A stretch of 64,000 nucleotides of DNA from Vibrio sp. Y2-5 (GTDB lineage: Bacteria > Pseudomonadota > Gammaproteobacteria > Enterobacterales > Vibrionaceae): assembly GCF_014596725.1 (NCBI RefSeq), contig NZ_JACVEG010000010.1:1-64000 (forward strand). Reading direction: 5' to 3'. The first letter of the stretch is position 1. Every line of letters begins with the position of its first letter. The notes under the pieces were generated by a model. That model was not told the DNA's origin. It saw nothing but the letters and a program-made list of their open reading frames with translations, and did no database searches. Below are positions 27,315 to 36,250 of the stretch, one piece after another. The position numbers and the translations under genes were made by a program.

Positions 27315-27516
27315 ACATTTTAAGCCTTATTCATGGCGGACAAAAATCAGATGTTTGGCAAGATTAAGAGTCACTGAGCAAAGAGCTCTGGTCGTTTCTG
27401 AGAGTGTCGCCCAGCCCAGTTGAATCCTTTTGCATTCGAGTAGGACAGGGCATTGCGGCTGTTTATGCGCAGCAGAGATGGTGCTATTGAATAAGATAAA
27501 CATCATGAGTTGAGCA
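27315..27516. other. Gap between convergent terminators, with a doubtful 59-codon frame
   Basis: This spacer lies between the diguanylate cyclase terminator and the chemoreceptor terminator. On the minus strand a frame of 59 codons runs from ATG at 27506 to TAA at 27327 (begins MMFILFNSTISAAHK). It has no ribosome-binding site and resembles no family I know. It may be chance, or a remnant of a larger gene. Confidence 0.3.
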
Positions 27517-27551
27517 GAAAAAGAAACAGCTGGATCGAAGTCCAGCTGTTT
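27517..27551 (-). terminator. Terminator of the chemoreceptor gene
   Basis: AAACAGCTGGA (27524-27534) pairs perfectly with TCCAGCTGTTT (27541-27551). On the minus strand CTTTTTCTG follows. It lies 28 bp past the stop of the chemoreceptor gene. Confidence 0.88.
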
Positions 27552-27579
27552 ACTGTCATTGTATTGGGAAGGCGTACAA

Positions 27580-29514
27580 TTATTTCAGTTTGAAGAAGCG
27601 CATCAGTTCAGCCAATGTTACCGACATTTTTGCCAGTTCTTGTGATGCTTGATTGCTGTCTGAAACCATGCTGACGGTTTGATCTACTTTGTCACGAACT
27701 ACCGTGATACTTTCGCTGATCATTTCCGCAGTACTGCTTTGCTCTTCTGTGGCTGTCGCAATTTGAGTGTTGAGGTTGTTAGTTTGAGCAACGCTTTCTG
27801 TTATAGAAGAAAATGCCACGCTTGCTGATTCGGCATGTGTTACTGTCTCTTCAAGCATGGTTTGGCTTGCGTTGATCGATTCTACAACTTGAGAAGTATT
27901 GTTCTGCAGCGTGGAAATTTGGTCTTCGATTTTCTCAACCGCTTTCTGAGTTTGTTGTGCGAGTTGGCGAACTTCGTCAGCTACCACCGCAAACCCGCGA
28001 CCTTGTTCACCAGCGCGAGCCGCTTCTATTGCGGCATTCAGTGCCAGTAAGTTAGTTTGCTCGGCAATGTTTTGAATCACGTCCATAACATCCCCCACTT
28101 CTTCTGTACCAGTGCGTAGGGTTGAAATCTCTGTGCTCAAATCGCCCATTTGTTGCGCAAGAGAGCTGATTTTCGCCATAGATGAGGACATCACAGACAT
28201 GCCTTTATTCGCTTCGTCAGTTGCCGATTCTGCTTCTTGAGAGGCTGTGTTAGCACCAATTGCGACTTCGTTAATGGCGGAAGACATTTCATTCATTGCC
28301 GTAGCAACTTGATCTGTCTCTTGCTGCTGTGTCATAGAGCTTTGAAGAACTTCATGGTTAATCGCAGATAGCTGTTCTGAAGCGGAAGCCAGCATTTCAC
28401 AGTTTTGCATGATTTCTTGTACTGTACTGTAGAATTTCTGCTCCATCTGACCCAGCGAGTGACGCATTTGAGCGACTTCATCAGCCCCTGCAACAGAATA
28501 GTTTTCCTGTAATTCACCATTTGCCATTCGTTCAATAATGGCTTTGGTGTTATTGATTGGGCCAGTAATGCTTCGAGTTACTAAGTGGCAAATAATTAAC
28601 ACAATTGGGGCTGAGATAATCAAAGCCATAAGCACAGCTAAGATGGCGTTGTCTGCTACATCAGAAACTTGTTCTGCCAATTGTCCTTGATTTTCAAATG
28701 AGCGCTGTTTAATGGTAACGATGTTATCGGTAATTTGGTCACCTAAATCACGCAGGCTAATATTCCAGATATCATTACGTTGACCAATGATTGAAAAGAT
28801 TTCTCTGATATTGCTGTTAAATTCATCCACCTGTTTAACGATCGTTTCATTACGGTACTGAGGATATGCTTTATCAAACTCAGCCATCATTATTTGTAGC
28901 TGAGTAAACGCACTTTGGTAGAGTTCAAAATCACGTTCGTCATTTTCAACTAAGAAATTAGTAGCGTGTTGCAAAGCGATTGTAAATTGATATTCCGTTT
29001 CTATCACTCTTTCAAAAAGATCCATGCTGATAATGGCGCTACTGCTGCGAAGCTTACTGATATGTTTTTGAAGCTCTTCTGTGACAGATTGATTTGCACG
29101 TACAAGCTCATTTCTACGCTGCATTAGACGTTCCACTTCGTTAAGTTGAACTTCGTATTGAATTACGCTGTTCTTCATATTGGTAAGAAGTGTAAGTTGT
29201 TGTTGAGTCTTGCTGGTATTGATCTCTTGTTGAATAATGCTTTCCGTAGCCTTTAACTCTTTTATCCCTTCTTTAAAGCTTTTTTCATCACCGCTAGCTC
29301 GGAATGTTAAAGCTCGAATACGTGCAGATAACATGTGCTCTTGAACATTACTTGCCTGAATTGCGTTTTGGTTTACTCCTCTGAAATCATGGAAATCAGA
29401 TTGAATGTTTTTGATCGCGAAACCTGCAACCCCTGAAATGATGAGAGTTGAAAGCGTCGTAAAAGCTATGATTAAGTATATTTTATACGAAACTTTGGTG
29501 ATTCTATTAAGCAT
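27580..29514 (-). CDS. Methyl-accepting chemotaxis protein
   Basis: A 644-residue transmembrane chemoreceptor. TM1 lies at about residues 10-32. A periplasmic domain of roughly 250 residues is predicted all-helical, in length and composition like a helical bimodular (HBM) sensor. TM2 lies near 289-310, followed by a HAMP domain. The signalling tip EQTNLLALNAAIEAARAGEQ and GRGFAVVADEVRQLA is typical of receptors that bind CheA/CheW. There is no C-terminal pentapeptide for CheR docking. The ligand is unknown. Single gene with its own terminator. Confidence 0.95.
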   Translation of the reverse strand: MLNRITKVSYKIYLIIAFTTLSTLIISGVAGFAIKNIQSDFHDFRGVNQNAIQASNVQEHMLSARIRALTFRASGDEKSFKEGIKELKATESIIQQEINTSKTQQQLTLLTNMKNSVIQYEVQLNEVERLMQRRNELVRANQSVTEELQKHISKLRSSSAIISMDLFERVIETEYQFTIALQHATNFLVENDERDFELYQSAFTQLQIMMAEFDKAYPQYRNETIVKQVDEFNSNIREIFSIIGQRNDIWNISLRDLGDQITDNIVTIKQRSFENQGQLAEQVSDVADNAILAVLMALIISAPIVLIICHLVTRSITGPINNTKAIIERMANGELQENYSVAGADEVAQMRHSLGQMEQKFYSTVQEIMQNCEMLASASEQLSAINHEVLQSSMTQQQETDQVATAMNEMSSAINEVAIGANTASQEAESATDEANKGMSVMSSSMAKISSLAQQMGDLSTEISTLRTGTEEVGDVMDVIQNIAEQTNLLALNAAIEAARAGEQGRGFAVVADEVRQLAQQTQKAVEKIEDQISTLQNNTSQVVESINASQTMLEETVTHAESASVAFSSITESVAQTNNLNTQIATATEEQSSTAEMISESITVVRDKVDQTVSMVSDSNQASQELAKMSVTLAELMRFFKLK

Positions 29515-29803
29515 GTGTTTCTTCTATATGGACAAACGGAATTACACAAATTTTATACAAGTAATCACTATCATCCAAAAATAGGTAGAGTTGCGTTTGC
29601 TCTTTAACTTGTTGTTTTATAGGAGTTAAATAGCTTTGTATGACATGCCTAATGGTTAAAAAAAACCAATCCTACACACGTAGAAGGATAAGTCTGACAA
29701 GGGCTGACATTGGTAAGGTAAGACGGGAAAGGAAAGGTCAATATTATTGAATATTAACCTTTCATAAATGACGCTAATGGCGGCGGATTAAACGAAAGAA
29801 TCG

Positions 29804-30253
29804 TTATAGGTCATCTTCGATTTCTTCGGGTTCAACTTCTTCTTGTAACTCAAGTAGGCTTATAGCAATCGCAACAAAATCGCTATCGGTAATTATGCCA
29901 ACTAATTCTCCTTTAGCGACTACAGGTAAACAGCCCACTTTGTGTTTTTGCATATACATGGCACTTTCTTTTAGCCCAGCTTGTGGAGCGACGGTCATCA
30001 CTTGCAAGTGCATGATTTCATAGAGTGGTGAGTCATCTGTATATGAGGTGGTACTGGATGTTTTTTGCAGACTCGATTCTTGAGCGGCCAGTATGTCTCT
30101 TTGGGTTACCACACCAAGCAAACCTTTATTTGCATCTACAATAGGAATGTGTCGAATATCTAACGCTTCCATCATATGTTTGGCATCGGAGAGTGTGTTT
30201 GAACGCAGTAACGTGTGTGGATTACGAGTCATCATGTCTTCGACTTTAATCAT
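29804..30253 (-). CDS. CBS-domain protein
   Basis: A 149-residue protein made of two CBS domains (about 5-60 and 78-135), with typical IRHIPIVDANKGLLGVVTQRDIL and GCLPVVAKGELVGIITDSDF segments. CBS pairs bind adenine nucleotides and act as regulatory modules. No catalytic part is attached and no partner is evident. The ATG at 30253 has AGGAG six bases upstream; a TTG two codons earlier is in frame but less likely. The 289 bp between it and the chemoreceptor start holds nothing I can assign. Confidence 0.88.
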   Translation of the reverse strand: MIKVEDMMTRNPHTLLRSNTLSDAKHMMEALDIRHIPIVDANKGLLGVVTQRDILAAQESSLQKTSSTTSYTDDSPLYEIMHLQVMTVAPQAGLKESAMYMQKHKVGCLPVVAKGELVGIITDSDFVAIAISLLELQEEVEPEEIEDDL

Positions 30254-30488
30254 ATCCAACTCCTATCTCTTCAGGCTTGCAATAACTATAGTTTTTCTGC
30301 GAACAAAGATCTGAGAGATTGGGCGACTTTTATCTCGAATAGGGTGGGAATCATTGCAGATGGCGAACGGCTACTTATTGATTGACGGATAGAAGTGCAC
30401 AATCCTGTATCTTGATGTTGCTTAGGTATATACTACCGCGCCGCGAAACGATTCATCGCTAAACCCTAAAGAGAACGAATATACAGTC

Positions 30489-31541
30489 ATGCAAGTTTCA
30501 GATTTCCATTTTGAACTTCCAGACGAGCTGATCGCTCGTTATCCAAATGCAGACCGTACAGCTAGCCGTTTGCTGCAGTTGAACGGTAACACCGGTACGT
30601 TAACTGATAGCACCTTCAAAAATGTGCTCGACCTAGTAGAACCGGGTGATCTTTTAGTGTTTAACAATACCCGAGTGATTCCTGCTCGCATGTTTGGCCG
30701 TAAAGCCTCGGGGGGCAAACTCGAAGTATTGGTAGAACGTATGCTTGATGAGCACACGATTCTTGCTCATGTTCGCTCTTCTAAGCCGCCAAAGCCGAAT
30801 ACAGAATTGTATCTGGGTGAAAACGATGAATACCATGCAGTGATGGTTGCGCGTCATGATGCTCTGTTTGAAATTCGCTTTACGGATGAGAAAGCCGTAT
30901 TGGAAATTTTGAATGAAATTGGTCATATGCCTTTGCCGCCTTACATCGATCGTCCAGATGAAGATGCAGACAAAGAGCGTTACCAAACGGTTTATAACCA
31001 GAAACCGGGTGCGGTAGCTGCGCCAACCGCGGGTTTGCATTTCGATGAAACACTGCTTGAGCAAATCAAAGCGAAAGGCGTTGAGTTCGCTTACGTTACT
31101 TTGCATGTTGGGGCTGGGACATTCCAACCTGTTCGTGTGGACAATATCAACGATCACCACATGCACGCTGAATATGTAGAAGTTCCACAAGAAGTGGTGG
31201 ATGCGATTGCCACAACCAAAGCGCGTGGTGGGCGTATTATTGCCGTGGGCACAACGTCAGTTCGTTCACTAGAAAGTGCTGCTCAAGATGCTTTGAATAA
31301 AGGTACAGAGCTGGTTCCTTTCTTTGGTGACACTGAGATCTTTATTTTCCCAGGTTATCAATATCAGTTAGTGGATTGTTTGATTACCAATTTCCACCTT
31401 CCTGAATCAACGCTAATTATGTTAGTAAGTGCATTCGCAAGTTACGAGCATACTATGGCGGCTTATGAGCATGCGGTTAAAGAGCAATACCGTTTCTTCA
31501 GCTATGGAGATGCAATGTTCATTACGAAGAGAACTATTTGA
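30489..31541 (+). CDS. queA: S-adenosylmethionine:tRNA ribosyltransferase-isomerase
   Basis: A 350-residue queuosine enzyme that transfers and isomerises the ribosyl part of SAM onto preQ1 in tRNA, giving epoxyqueuosine. Family landmarks are FHFELPDELIARYP at the N-terminus, FNNTRVIPARMFG, AAPTAGLHF, THVGAGTFQPV-like LHVGAGTFQPVR, and NFHLPESTLIMLVSAF. It precedes tgt, the enzyme one step earlier, as in many proteobacteria. The 144-bp spacer to tgt contains strong stem-loops. Confidence 0.98.
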   Translation: MQVSDFHFELPDELIARYPNADRTASRLLQLNGNTGTLTDSTFKNVLDLVEPGDLLVFNNTRVIPARMFGRKASGGKLEVLVERMLDEHTILAHVRSSKPPKPNTELYLGENDEYHAVMVARHDALFEIRFTDEKAVLEILNEIGHMPLPPYIDRPDEDADKERYQTVYNQKPGAVAAPTAGLHFDETLLEQIKAKGVEFAYVTLHVGAGTFQPVRVDNINDHHMHAEYVEVPQEVVDAIATTKARGGRIIAVGTTSVRSLESAAQDALNKGTELVPFFGDTEIFIFPGYQYQLVDCLITNFHLPESTLIMLVSAFASYEHTMAAYEHAVKEQYRFFSYGDAMFITKRTI

Positions 31542-31575
31542 AGCGAAAAGCGTCATACTCTTGGTTTATCTTTGA

Positions 31576-31672
31576 AGCTATCTGGACACTTTTCCGGGTA
31601 GCTGTTTGTACCTAGGATAGTGTTTATTTAACACTAGCTATGGGTATCAATCCGTCAGACTGTTTCTCTGAC
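31576..31672 (+). other. Structured queA-tgt intercistronic region with three stem-loops
   Basis: Stem 1: AGCTATCTGG (31576-31585) with CCGGGTAGCT (31594-31603), ten pairs including two G-U, followed by GTTTGT. Stem 2: TAGTGTT (31618-31624) with AACACTA (31630-31636). Stem 3: GTCAGA (31654-31659) with TCTGAC (31667-31672), ending four bases before the GGAG ribosome-binding site of tgt. Stem 1 could be a weak terminator. It does not match a preQ1 riboswitch that I can recognise. Confidence 0.5.
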
Positions 31673-31685
31673 ATTTGGAGGCTTT

Positions 31686-32825
31686 GTGAAACTACAATTC
31701 GATCTAAAAAAGAAAAATGGCAATGCTCGTCGCGGTCAACTGACTTTTGAACGTGGCACAGTGCAAACACCTGCGTTCATGCCTGTCGGTACTTACGGTA
31801 CGGTAAAAGGTATGACACCGGAAGAAGTCGCTGATACTGGCGCACAGATTCTACTGGGCAACACTTTCCACCTTTGGTTACGTCCTGGTCAAGAAGTAAT
31901 GAAAATGCACGGTGACTTGCATGATTTTATGAACTGGCAAGGTCCGATCCTGACTGATTCAGGCGGTTTCCAAGTGTTCAGCCTTGGTGATATTCGCAAA
32001 ATCACTGAGGAAGGTGTGCATTTCCGTAACCCGGTAAATGGTGACAAGATTTTCATGGACGCAGAGAAGTCGATGGAAATTCAAAAAGACCTTGGTTCTG
32101 ACATCGTCATGATTTTCGATGAATGTACGCCATACCCTGCAACTCATGATGAAGCAAAGAAATCAATGGAGATGTCTCTCCGTTGGGCACAACGTTCTCG
32201 CGATCATTTTGACAAGCTTGAAAATCCAAACTCATTGTTTGGTATCGTTCAGGGCAGCGTATATGAAGACTTGCGCGATGTTTCTGTAAAAGGTCTGACT
32301 GAAATTGGTTTTGATGGTTACGCTGTCGGTGGTTTGGCTGTTGGTGAACCTAAAGAAGACATGCACCGTATGCTTGAGCACACCTGTCCACAGCTGCCGG
32401 AAGACAAACCTCGTTACTTAATGGGCGTTGGCAAACCGGAAGATTTAGTAGAAGGTGTACGCCGCGGCATCGATATGTTTGACTGTGTTATGCCTACACG
32501 TAATGCGCGTAACGGCCATTTATTCGTTACTGGCGGTATCATCAAGATTCGCAACGCGGTGCATAAAACGGATACTTCTCCATTAGATCCGCATTGTGAT
32601 TGTTACACTTGCAAAAATTACTCGAAATCGTATCTTCATCATTTAGATCGTTGTAATGAAATTTTAGGTGCTCGCCTAAATACCATTCATAACTTACGCT
32701 ACTACCAACGTTTGATGGAAAGTATCCGTACTGCGATTGATGAAGACCGTTTCGATCAATTTGTAGAAGAGTTCTACGCACGACGTAATCGTGAAGTTCC
32801 ACCTCTACAAAAAGAGAAAGCTTAA
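31686..32825 (+). CDS. tgt: Queuine/preQ1 tRNA-ribosyltransferase
   Basis: A 379-residue TIM-barrel enzyme that swaps guanine-34 for preQ1 in tRNAs with GUN anticodons. Catalytic and binding features include FMPVGTYGTVKG, LTDSGGFQVFSL (general acid Asp), GIDMFDCVMPTRNARNG (nucleophile Asp), and the zinc site CDCYTCKNYSKSYLHH. The start is GTG, supported by family alignment (MKLQFDLKKKNG) and a TTGGAGG site. Its product feeds QueA. Confidence 0.98.
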   Translation: MKLQFDLKKKNGNARRGQLTFERGTVQTPAFMPVGTYGTVKGMTPEEVADTGAQILLGNTFHLWLRPGQEVMKMHGDLHDFMNWQGPILTDSGGFQVFSLGDIRKITEEGVHFRNPVNGDKIFMDAEKSMEIQKDLGSDIVMIFDECTPYPATHDEAKKSMEMSLRWAQRSRDHFDKLENPNSLFGIVQGSVYEDLRDVSVKGLTEIGFDGYAVGGLAVGEPKEDMHRMLEHTCPQLPEDKPRYLMGVGKPEDLVEGVRRGIDMFDCVMPTRNARNGHLFVTGGIIKIRNAVHKTDTSPLDPHCDCYTCKNYSKSYLHHLDRCNEILGARLNTIHNLRYYQRLMESIRTAIDEDRFDQFVEEFYARRNREVPPLQKEKA

Positions 32826-32830
32826 TGTTG

Positions 32831-32852
32831 ATGCCAGCATGTGTGCTGGCAT
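32831..32852 (+). other. Hairpin between tgt and yajC
   Basis: ATGCCAGCA (32831-32839) pairs perfectly with TGCTGGCAT (32844-32852) around TGTG. No U-run follows, so read-through from tgt into yajC-secDF is likely, perhaps with partial attenuation. Confidence 0.5.
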
Positions 32853-32964
32853 TAATGTAATTTCGTGCGCTAAGTTGGATTTATCTCAATTCCTGACTTG
32901 AATTCAACGTTGCGCAACCCAATAGATTCCAAACTAGACAAAACAACTTAGAGGACGTTTCTCA

Positions 32965-33297
32965 ATGAGTCTAATTTCTGTAGCACACGCGGCATCTGCT
33001 GGTTCTCCAGCTGGTGGTGGTTTTGAAATGCTAATCATGCTTGGCATGTTCGCGGTAATCTTCTACTTCATGATTTACCGCCCACAGTCAAAGCGTGTAA
33101 AAGAGCATAAAAACCTAATGGCTTCTATGGCTAAAGGTGATGAAGTGCTTACCAGTGGTGGACTAGTAGGTCGCATTACTAAAATTGCAGAAGACAACGA
33201 TTATGTGTCTATTGCTCTTAACGAGAACAACGAAATCGTTCTTAAAAAAGACTTCATTACAGCAGTATTACCAAAAGGTACGCTGAAATCTCTATAA
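32965..33297 (+). CDS. yajC: Preprotein translocase accessory subunit YajC
   Basis: A 110-residue single-pass inner-membrane protein associated with SecDF. One transmembrane helix at about residues 20-40 (FEMLIMLGMFAVIFYFMIY) is followed by the hallmark RPQSKRVKEHKNLMASMAKGDEV. GAGGACG precedes the ATG. It lies between tgt and secD in the conserved order tgt-yajC-secD-secF. Confidence 0.97.
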   Translation: MSLISVAHAASAGSPAGGGFEMLIMLGMFAVIFYFMIYRPQSKRVKEHKNLMASMAKGDEVLTSGGLVGRITKIAEDNDYVSIALNENNEIVLKKDFITAVLPKGTLKSL

Positions 33298-33317
33298 ACA
33301 GCTAGAGGATCTTCTCT

Positions 33318-35171
33318 GTGCTAAACCGTTATCCGTTATGGAAGTACTTGATGGTGGTATTTGTTATTGCCATCTCTGCTTTGTATGCACTTCCAAATAT
33401 TTACGGTGAAGATCCAGCCATTCAAATTACAGGGGCGCGTGGCGCCTCTGTAGATCTGTCAACGCTGGATTCTGTCACTAAAGCGCTAGATAAAGCGCAG
33501 CTTTCTCATAAATCCATTGGTCTTGAAAATGGATCTATCCTTGTTCGATTTAATGACACAGATACTCAAATCAGCGCCCGCGATGTCGTAAGTGAAGCTC
33601 TGGGTAAAGATACAATTGTGGCATTAAACCTTGCAGCATCAACTCCTGATTGGCTTGAAGCGATAGGTGCAGCACCTATGAAGCTTGGTCTCGACCTTCG
33701 TGGTGGTGTTCACTTCCTGATGGAAGTGGATATGGATGCCGCGATGGAAAAACTGGTCACTCAGCAAGAAGAAGCATTCCGCAGTGAACTGCGAGAAGAC
33801 AAAATTCGCTACCGTGCAATTCGTCCTCTTAAAGATTCAGTAGAAGTGGTGTTACGTGATGCTAAGCAACTTGCTCAAGCAAAAGCCTCTTTAGAAGCAA
33901 AACACCGTGATATGACATTCATCGCTTCTGATGAAAGCAATCCGTTTGTTCTCAAAGCGCAGTTCTCTGAAACTCGTCTACAAGAAATCCGTAACTACGC
34001 TGTTGAACAAAACATCAGCATCCTACGTAACCGTGTAAACGAACTGGGTGTTGCTGAACCGTTAGTGCAACGTCAAGGTGCAACTCGTATCGTCGTTGAA
34101 CTGCCGGGTGTTCAGGATACAGCTCGTGCAAAAGAGATTCTTGGTGCTACAGCAACACTTGAATTCCGCGAAGTGGATGACAAGGCTGATTTAGCCGCTG
34201 CGGCTGCAGGTCGTGTACCAGCAGGCAGTGAAGTTAAGTTTGACCGTGAAGGTCGTCCAGCTGTGCTTAAAAAGCGTGTTATTCTTGGTGGTTCAAGTAT
34301 CACTGATGCAAGCTCAAGCACTGATGAATATGGCCGTCCTCAGGTAAACATCTCACTGGATAGTGAAGGTGGCGCTAAGATGTCAGCGTTCTCTAAAAAG
34401 AACATTGGCAAGCTGATGGCTACGGTGTTTGCAGAATACAAAGACAGCGGTCGTAAGACGCCAGAAGGTAAAGTTATCTTAGTTAAGCACGAAGAAGTGG
34501 TTAACCAAGCAACGATTCAATCTGCTCTTGGCCGTAGCTTCCGTATTACCGGTATCGATTCAGCGGCTGAAGCTCATAACCTAGCTCTTCTATTACGTGC
34601 TGGTGCTCTGATTGCGCCAATCTCAATTGTAGAAGAACGCACCATTGGTCCATCTATGGGTCAACAGAATATCGAGATGGGTATTCAAGCGTGTGTCTGG
34701 GGTATGGTTGCAGTAATGCTGTTTACGCTACTTTACTACCGTAAGTTTGGCTTGATCGCCAACGTAGCTCTGTTTGCAAACCTTGTGTTGATCATCGGCG
34801 TGATGTCTATGATTCCTGGGGCAACTATGACCTTACCGGGTATTGCGGGTATCGTATTGACCGTCGGTATGGCCGTGGATGCGAACGTACTGATCTTTGA
34901 ACGTATCCGTGAAGAGCTGCGAGATGGACGCAATCCACAGCAAGCGATTCACCAAGGTTATGCGAACGCGTTCAGTACGATCGCCGATGCGAACATCACG
35001 ACCTTAATTACAGCGATTATCCTGTTTGCAGTAGGTACCGGTGCCATCAAAGGCTTTGCGGTAACTCTGTCTATCGGTATTCTCACTTCAATGTTTACTG
35101 CAATTATCGGCACACGTTGTATTGTCAACTTGCTGTACGGTGGTAAACGTATTAACAAATTGTCGATCTAA
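33318..35171 (+). CDS. secD: Protein translocase subunit SecD
   Basis: A 617-residue inner-membrane protein (E. coli 615 aa) that uses the proton gradient with SecF to help late stages of Sec export. TM1 lies at about 8-25, a large periplasmic domain follows, and five helices lie in the C-terminal 170 residues. Signature segments are LGLDLRGGVHFLMEVD, ILRNRVNELGVAEP, and GMAVDANVLIFERIREE with the proton-relay Asp. The start is GTG with AGAGGAT upstream. secF follows after 14 bp. Confidence 0.98.
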   Translation: MLNRYPLWKYLMVVFVIAISALYALPNIYGEDPAIQITGARGASVDLSTLDSVTKALDKAQLSHKSIGLENGSILVRFNDTDTQISARDVVSEALGKDTIVALNLAASTPDWLEAIGAAPMKLGLDLRGGVHFLMEVDMDAAMEKLVTQQEEAFRSELREDKIRYRAIRPLKDSVEVVLRDAKQLAQAKASLEAKHRDMTFIASDESNPFVLKAQFSETRLQEIRNYAVEQNISILRNRVNELGVAEPLVQRQGATRIVVELPGVQDTARAKEILGATATLEFREVDDKADLAAAAAGRVPAGSEVKFDREGRPAVLKKRVILGGSSITDASSSTDEYGRPQVNISLDSEGGAKMSAFSKKNIGKLMATVFAEYKDSGRKTPEGKVILVKHEEVVNQATIQSALGRSFRITGIDSAAEAHNLALLLRAGALIAPISIVEERTIGPSMGQQNIEMGIQACVWGMVAVMLFTLLYYRKFGLIANVALFANLVLIIGVMSMIPGATMTLPGIAGIVLTVGMAVDANVLIFERIREELRDGRNPQQAIHQGYANAFSTIADANITTLITAIILFAVGTGAIKGFAVTLSIGILTSMFTAIIGTRCIVNLLYGGKRINKLSI

Positions 35172-35185
35172 GGGTAGGAATTGGT

Positions 35186-36133
35186 ATGTTTCAAATTCTG
35201 AAAAGAGATAAATCGATCGACTTTATGCGTTGGTCGAAGTTCGCGTTCATTTTCTCGGTACTCATGATCGGAGCTTCGATTTTCACACTATCGACTAAAT
35301 GGTTGAACTGGGGCTTAGACTTTACTGGCGGTACTCTGATCGAGGTAGGTTTTGAACAACCTGTAAACCTTGAAGAGATTCGTGTAGCACTAGAAACGAA
35401 AGGCTTTGGTGATGCAACCGTACAGAACTTTGGTTCAGCTAGAGATGTGATGGTTCGTCTTCGCCCACGTGATAACGTGGCAAGTGAAGCATTGGGTAAC
35501 CAAATCTTGAGCGCGATTAAAGAAGGTACTGGTGAATCAGTTGAAATGCGCCGTATCGAGTTCGTTGGTCCTAACGTAGGTGATGAACTAACGGAAGCGG
35601 GCGGTTTGGCGATTTTAGTGTCGCTACTGTGTATTCTTCTGTATGTATCTATGCGATTCGAGTGGCGTTTAGCGGCGGGTGCAGTATTGGCACTGGCGCA
35701 CGACGTGATTATTACGCTTGGTATTTTCTCACTACTGCAAGTTGAAGTGGATTTAACCATCGTTGCGGCATTGTTAACGGTAGTCGGTTACTCACTCAAC
35801 GATACCATCGTTGTATTTGACCGTATCCGTGAGAATTTCCGTAAGATGCGTAAAGGCGAACCCGCTGAAATCATGAACAACTCGATCACTCAAACATTAA
35901 GTCGTACTTTGATTACTTCAGGTACCACCTTGTTTGTGGTCATTGCCTTGTTTACCCAAGGCGGTGCTTTGATTCACGGTTTCGCAATGGCACTTCTGCT
36001 CGGTATCACTGTGGGTACTTACTCTTCAATCTATGTGGCTTCTGCACTGGCATTGAAATTAGGTATCACCCGTGAGCACTTACTGACTCCACAAGTGGAG
36101 AAAGAAGGTGCCGAATTCGACGAGTTGCCATAA
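35186..36133 (+). CDS. secF: Protein translocase subunit SecF
   Basis: A 315-residue partner of SecD with six membrane helices. Recognisable segments are GLDFTGGTLIEVGF, GPNVGDELTEAG, and VGYSLNDTIVVFDRIREN with the conserved Asp-Arg of the proton path. It starts 14 bp after secD and ends at a strong terminator, closing the tgt-yajC-secDF unit. Confidence 0.98.
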   Translation: MFQILKRDKSIDFMRWSKFAFIFSVLMIGASIFTLSTKWLNWGLDFTGGTLIEVGFEQPVNLEEIRVALETKGFGDATVQNFGSARDVMVRLRPRDNVASEALGNQILSAIKEGTGESVEMRRIEFVGPNVGDELTEAGGLAILVSLLCILLYVSMRFEWRLAAGAVLALAHDVIITLGIFSLLQVEVDLTIVAALLTVVGYSLNDTIVVFDRIRENFRKMRKGEPAEIMNNSITQTLSRTLITSGTTLFVVIALFTQGGALIHGFAMALLLGITVGTYSSIYVASALALKLGITREHLLTPQVEKEGAEFDELP

Positions 36134-36140
36134 GAGATTA

Positions 36141-36170
36141 AAAAGCCACTGAGTTCAGTGGCTTTTCTTT
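36141..36170 (+). terminator. Terminator of secDF
   Basis: AAAAGCCACTGA (36141-36152) is complementary to TCAGTGGCTTTT (36155-36166), followed by CTTTT. Confidence 0.92.
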
Positions 36171-36193
36171 TGTTTCTTCAGCGACAGTCAGAC

Positions 36194-36225
36194 ACAAAAA
36201 AGCCCCAACCGTTAGGAAGGGGCTT
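36194..36225 (-). terminator. Terminator of suhB
   Basis: AAAGCCCC (from 36199) pairs with GGGGCTTT (to about 36225), and on the minus strand the stem is followed by TTTTTTGTGTC. It lies 25 bp beyond the suhB stop. Confidence 0.87.
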
Positions 36226-36250
36226 TCTATTATCAGCTGTGACGGAGCTG

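Noticed and set aside
31576..31672. preQ1 riboswitch before tgt
   Set aside because: The position is attractive, but the stems and loops do not match the compact preQ1-I, II or III patterns I know. Reported only as structured RNA.
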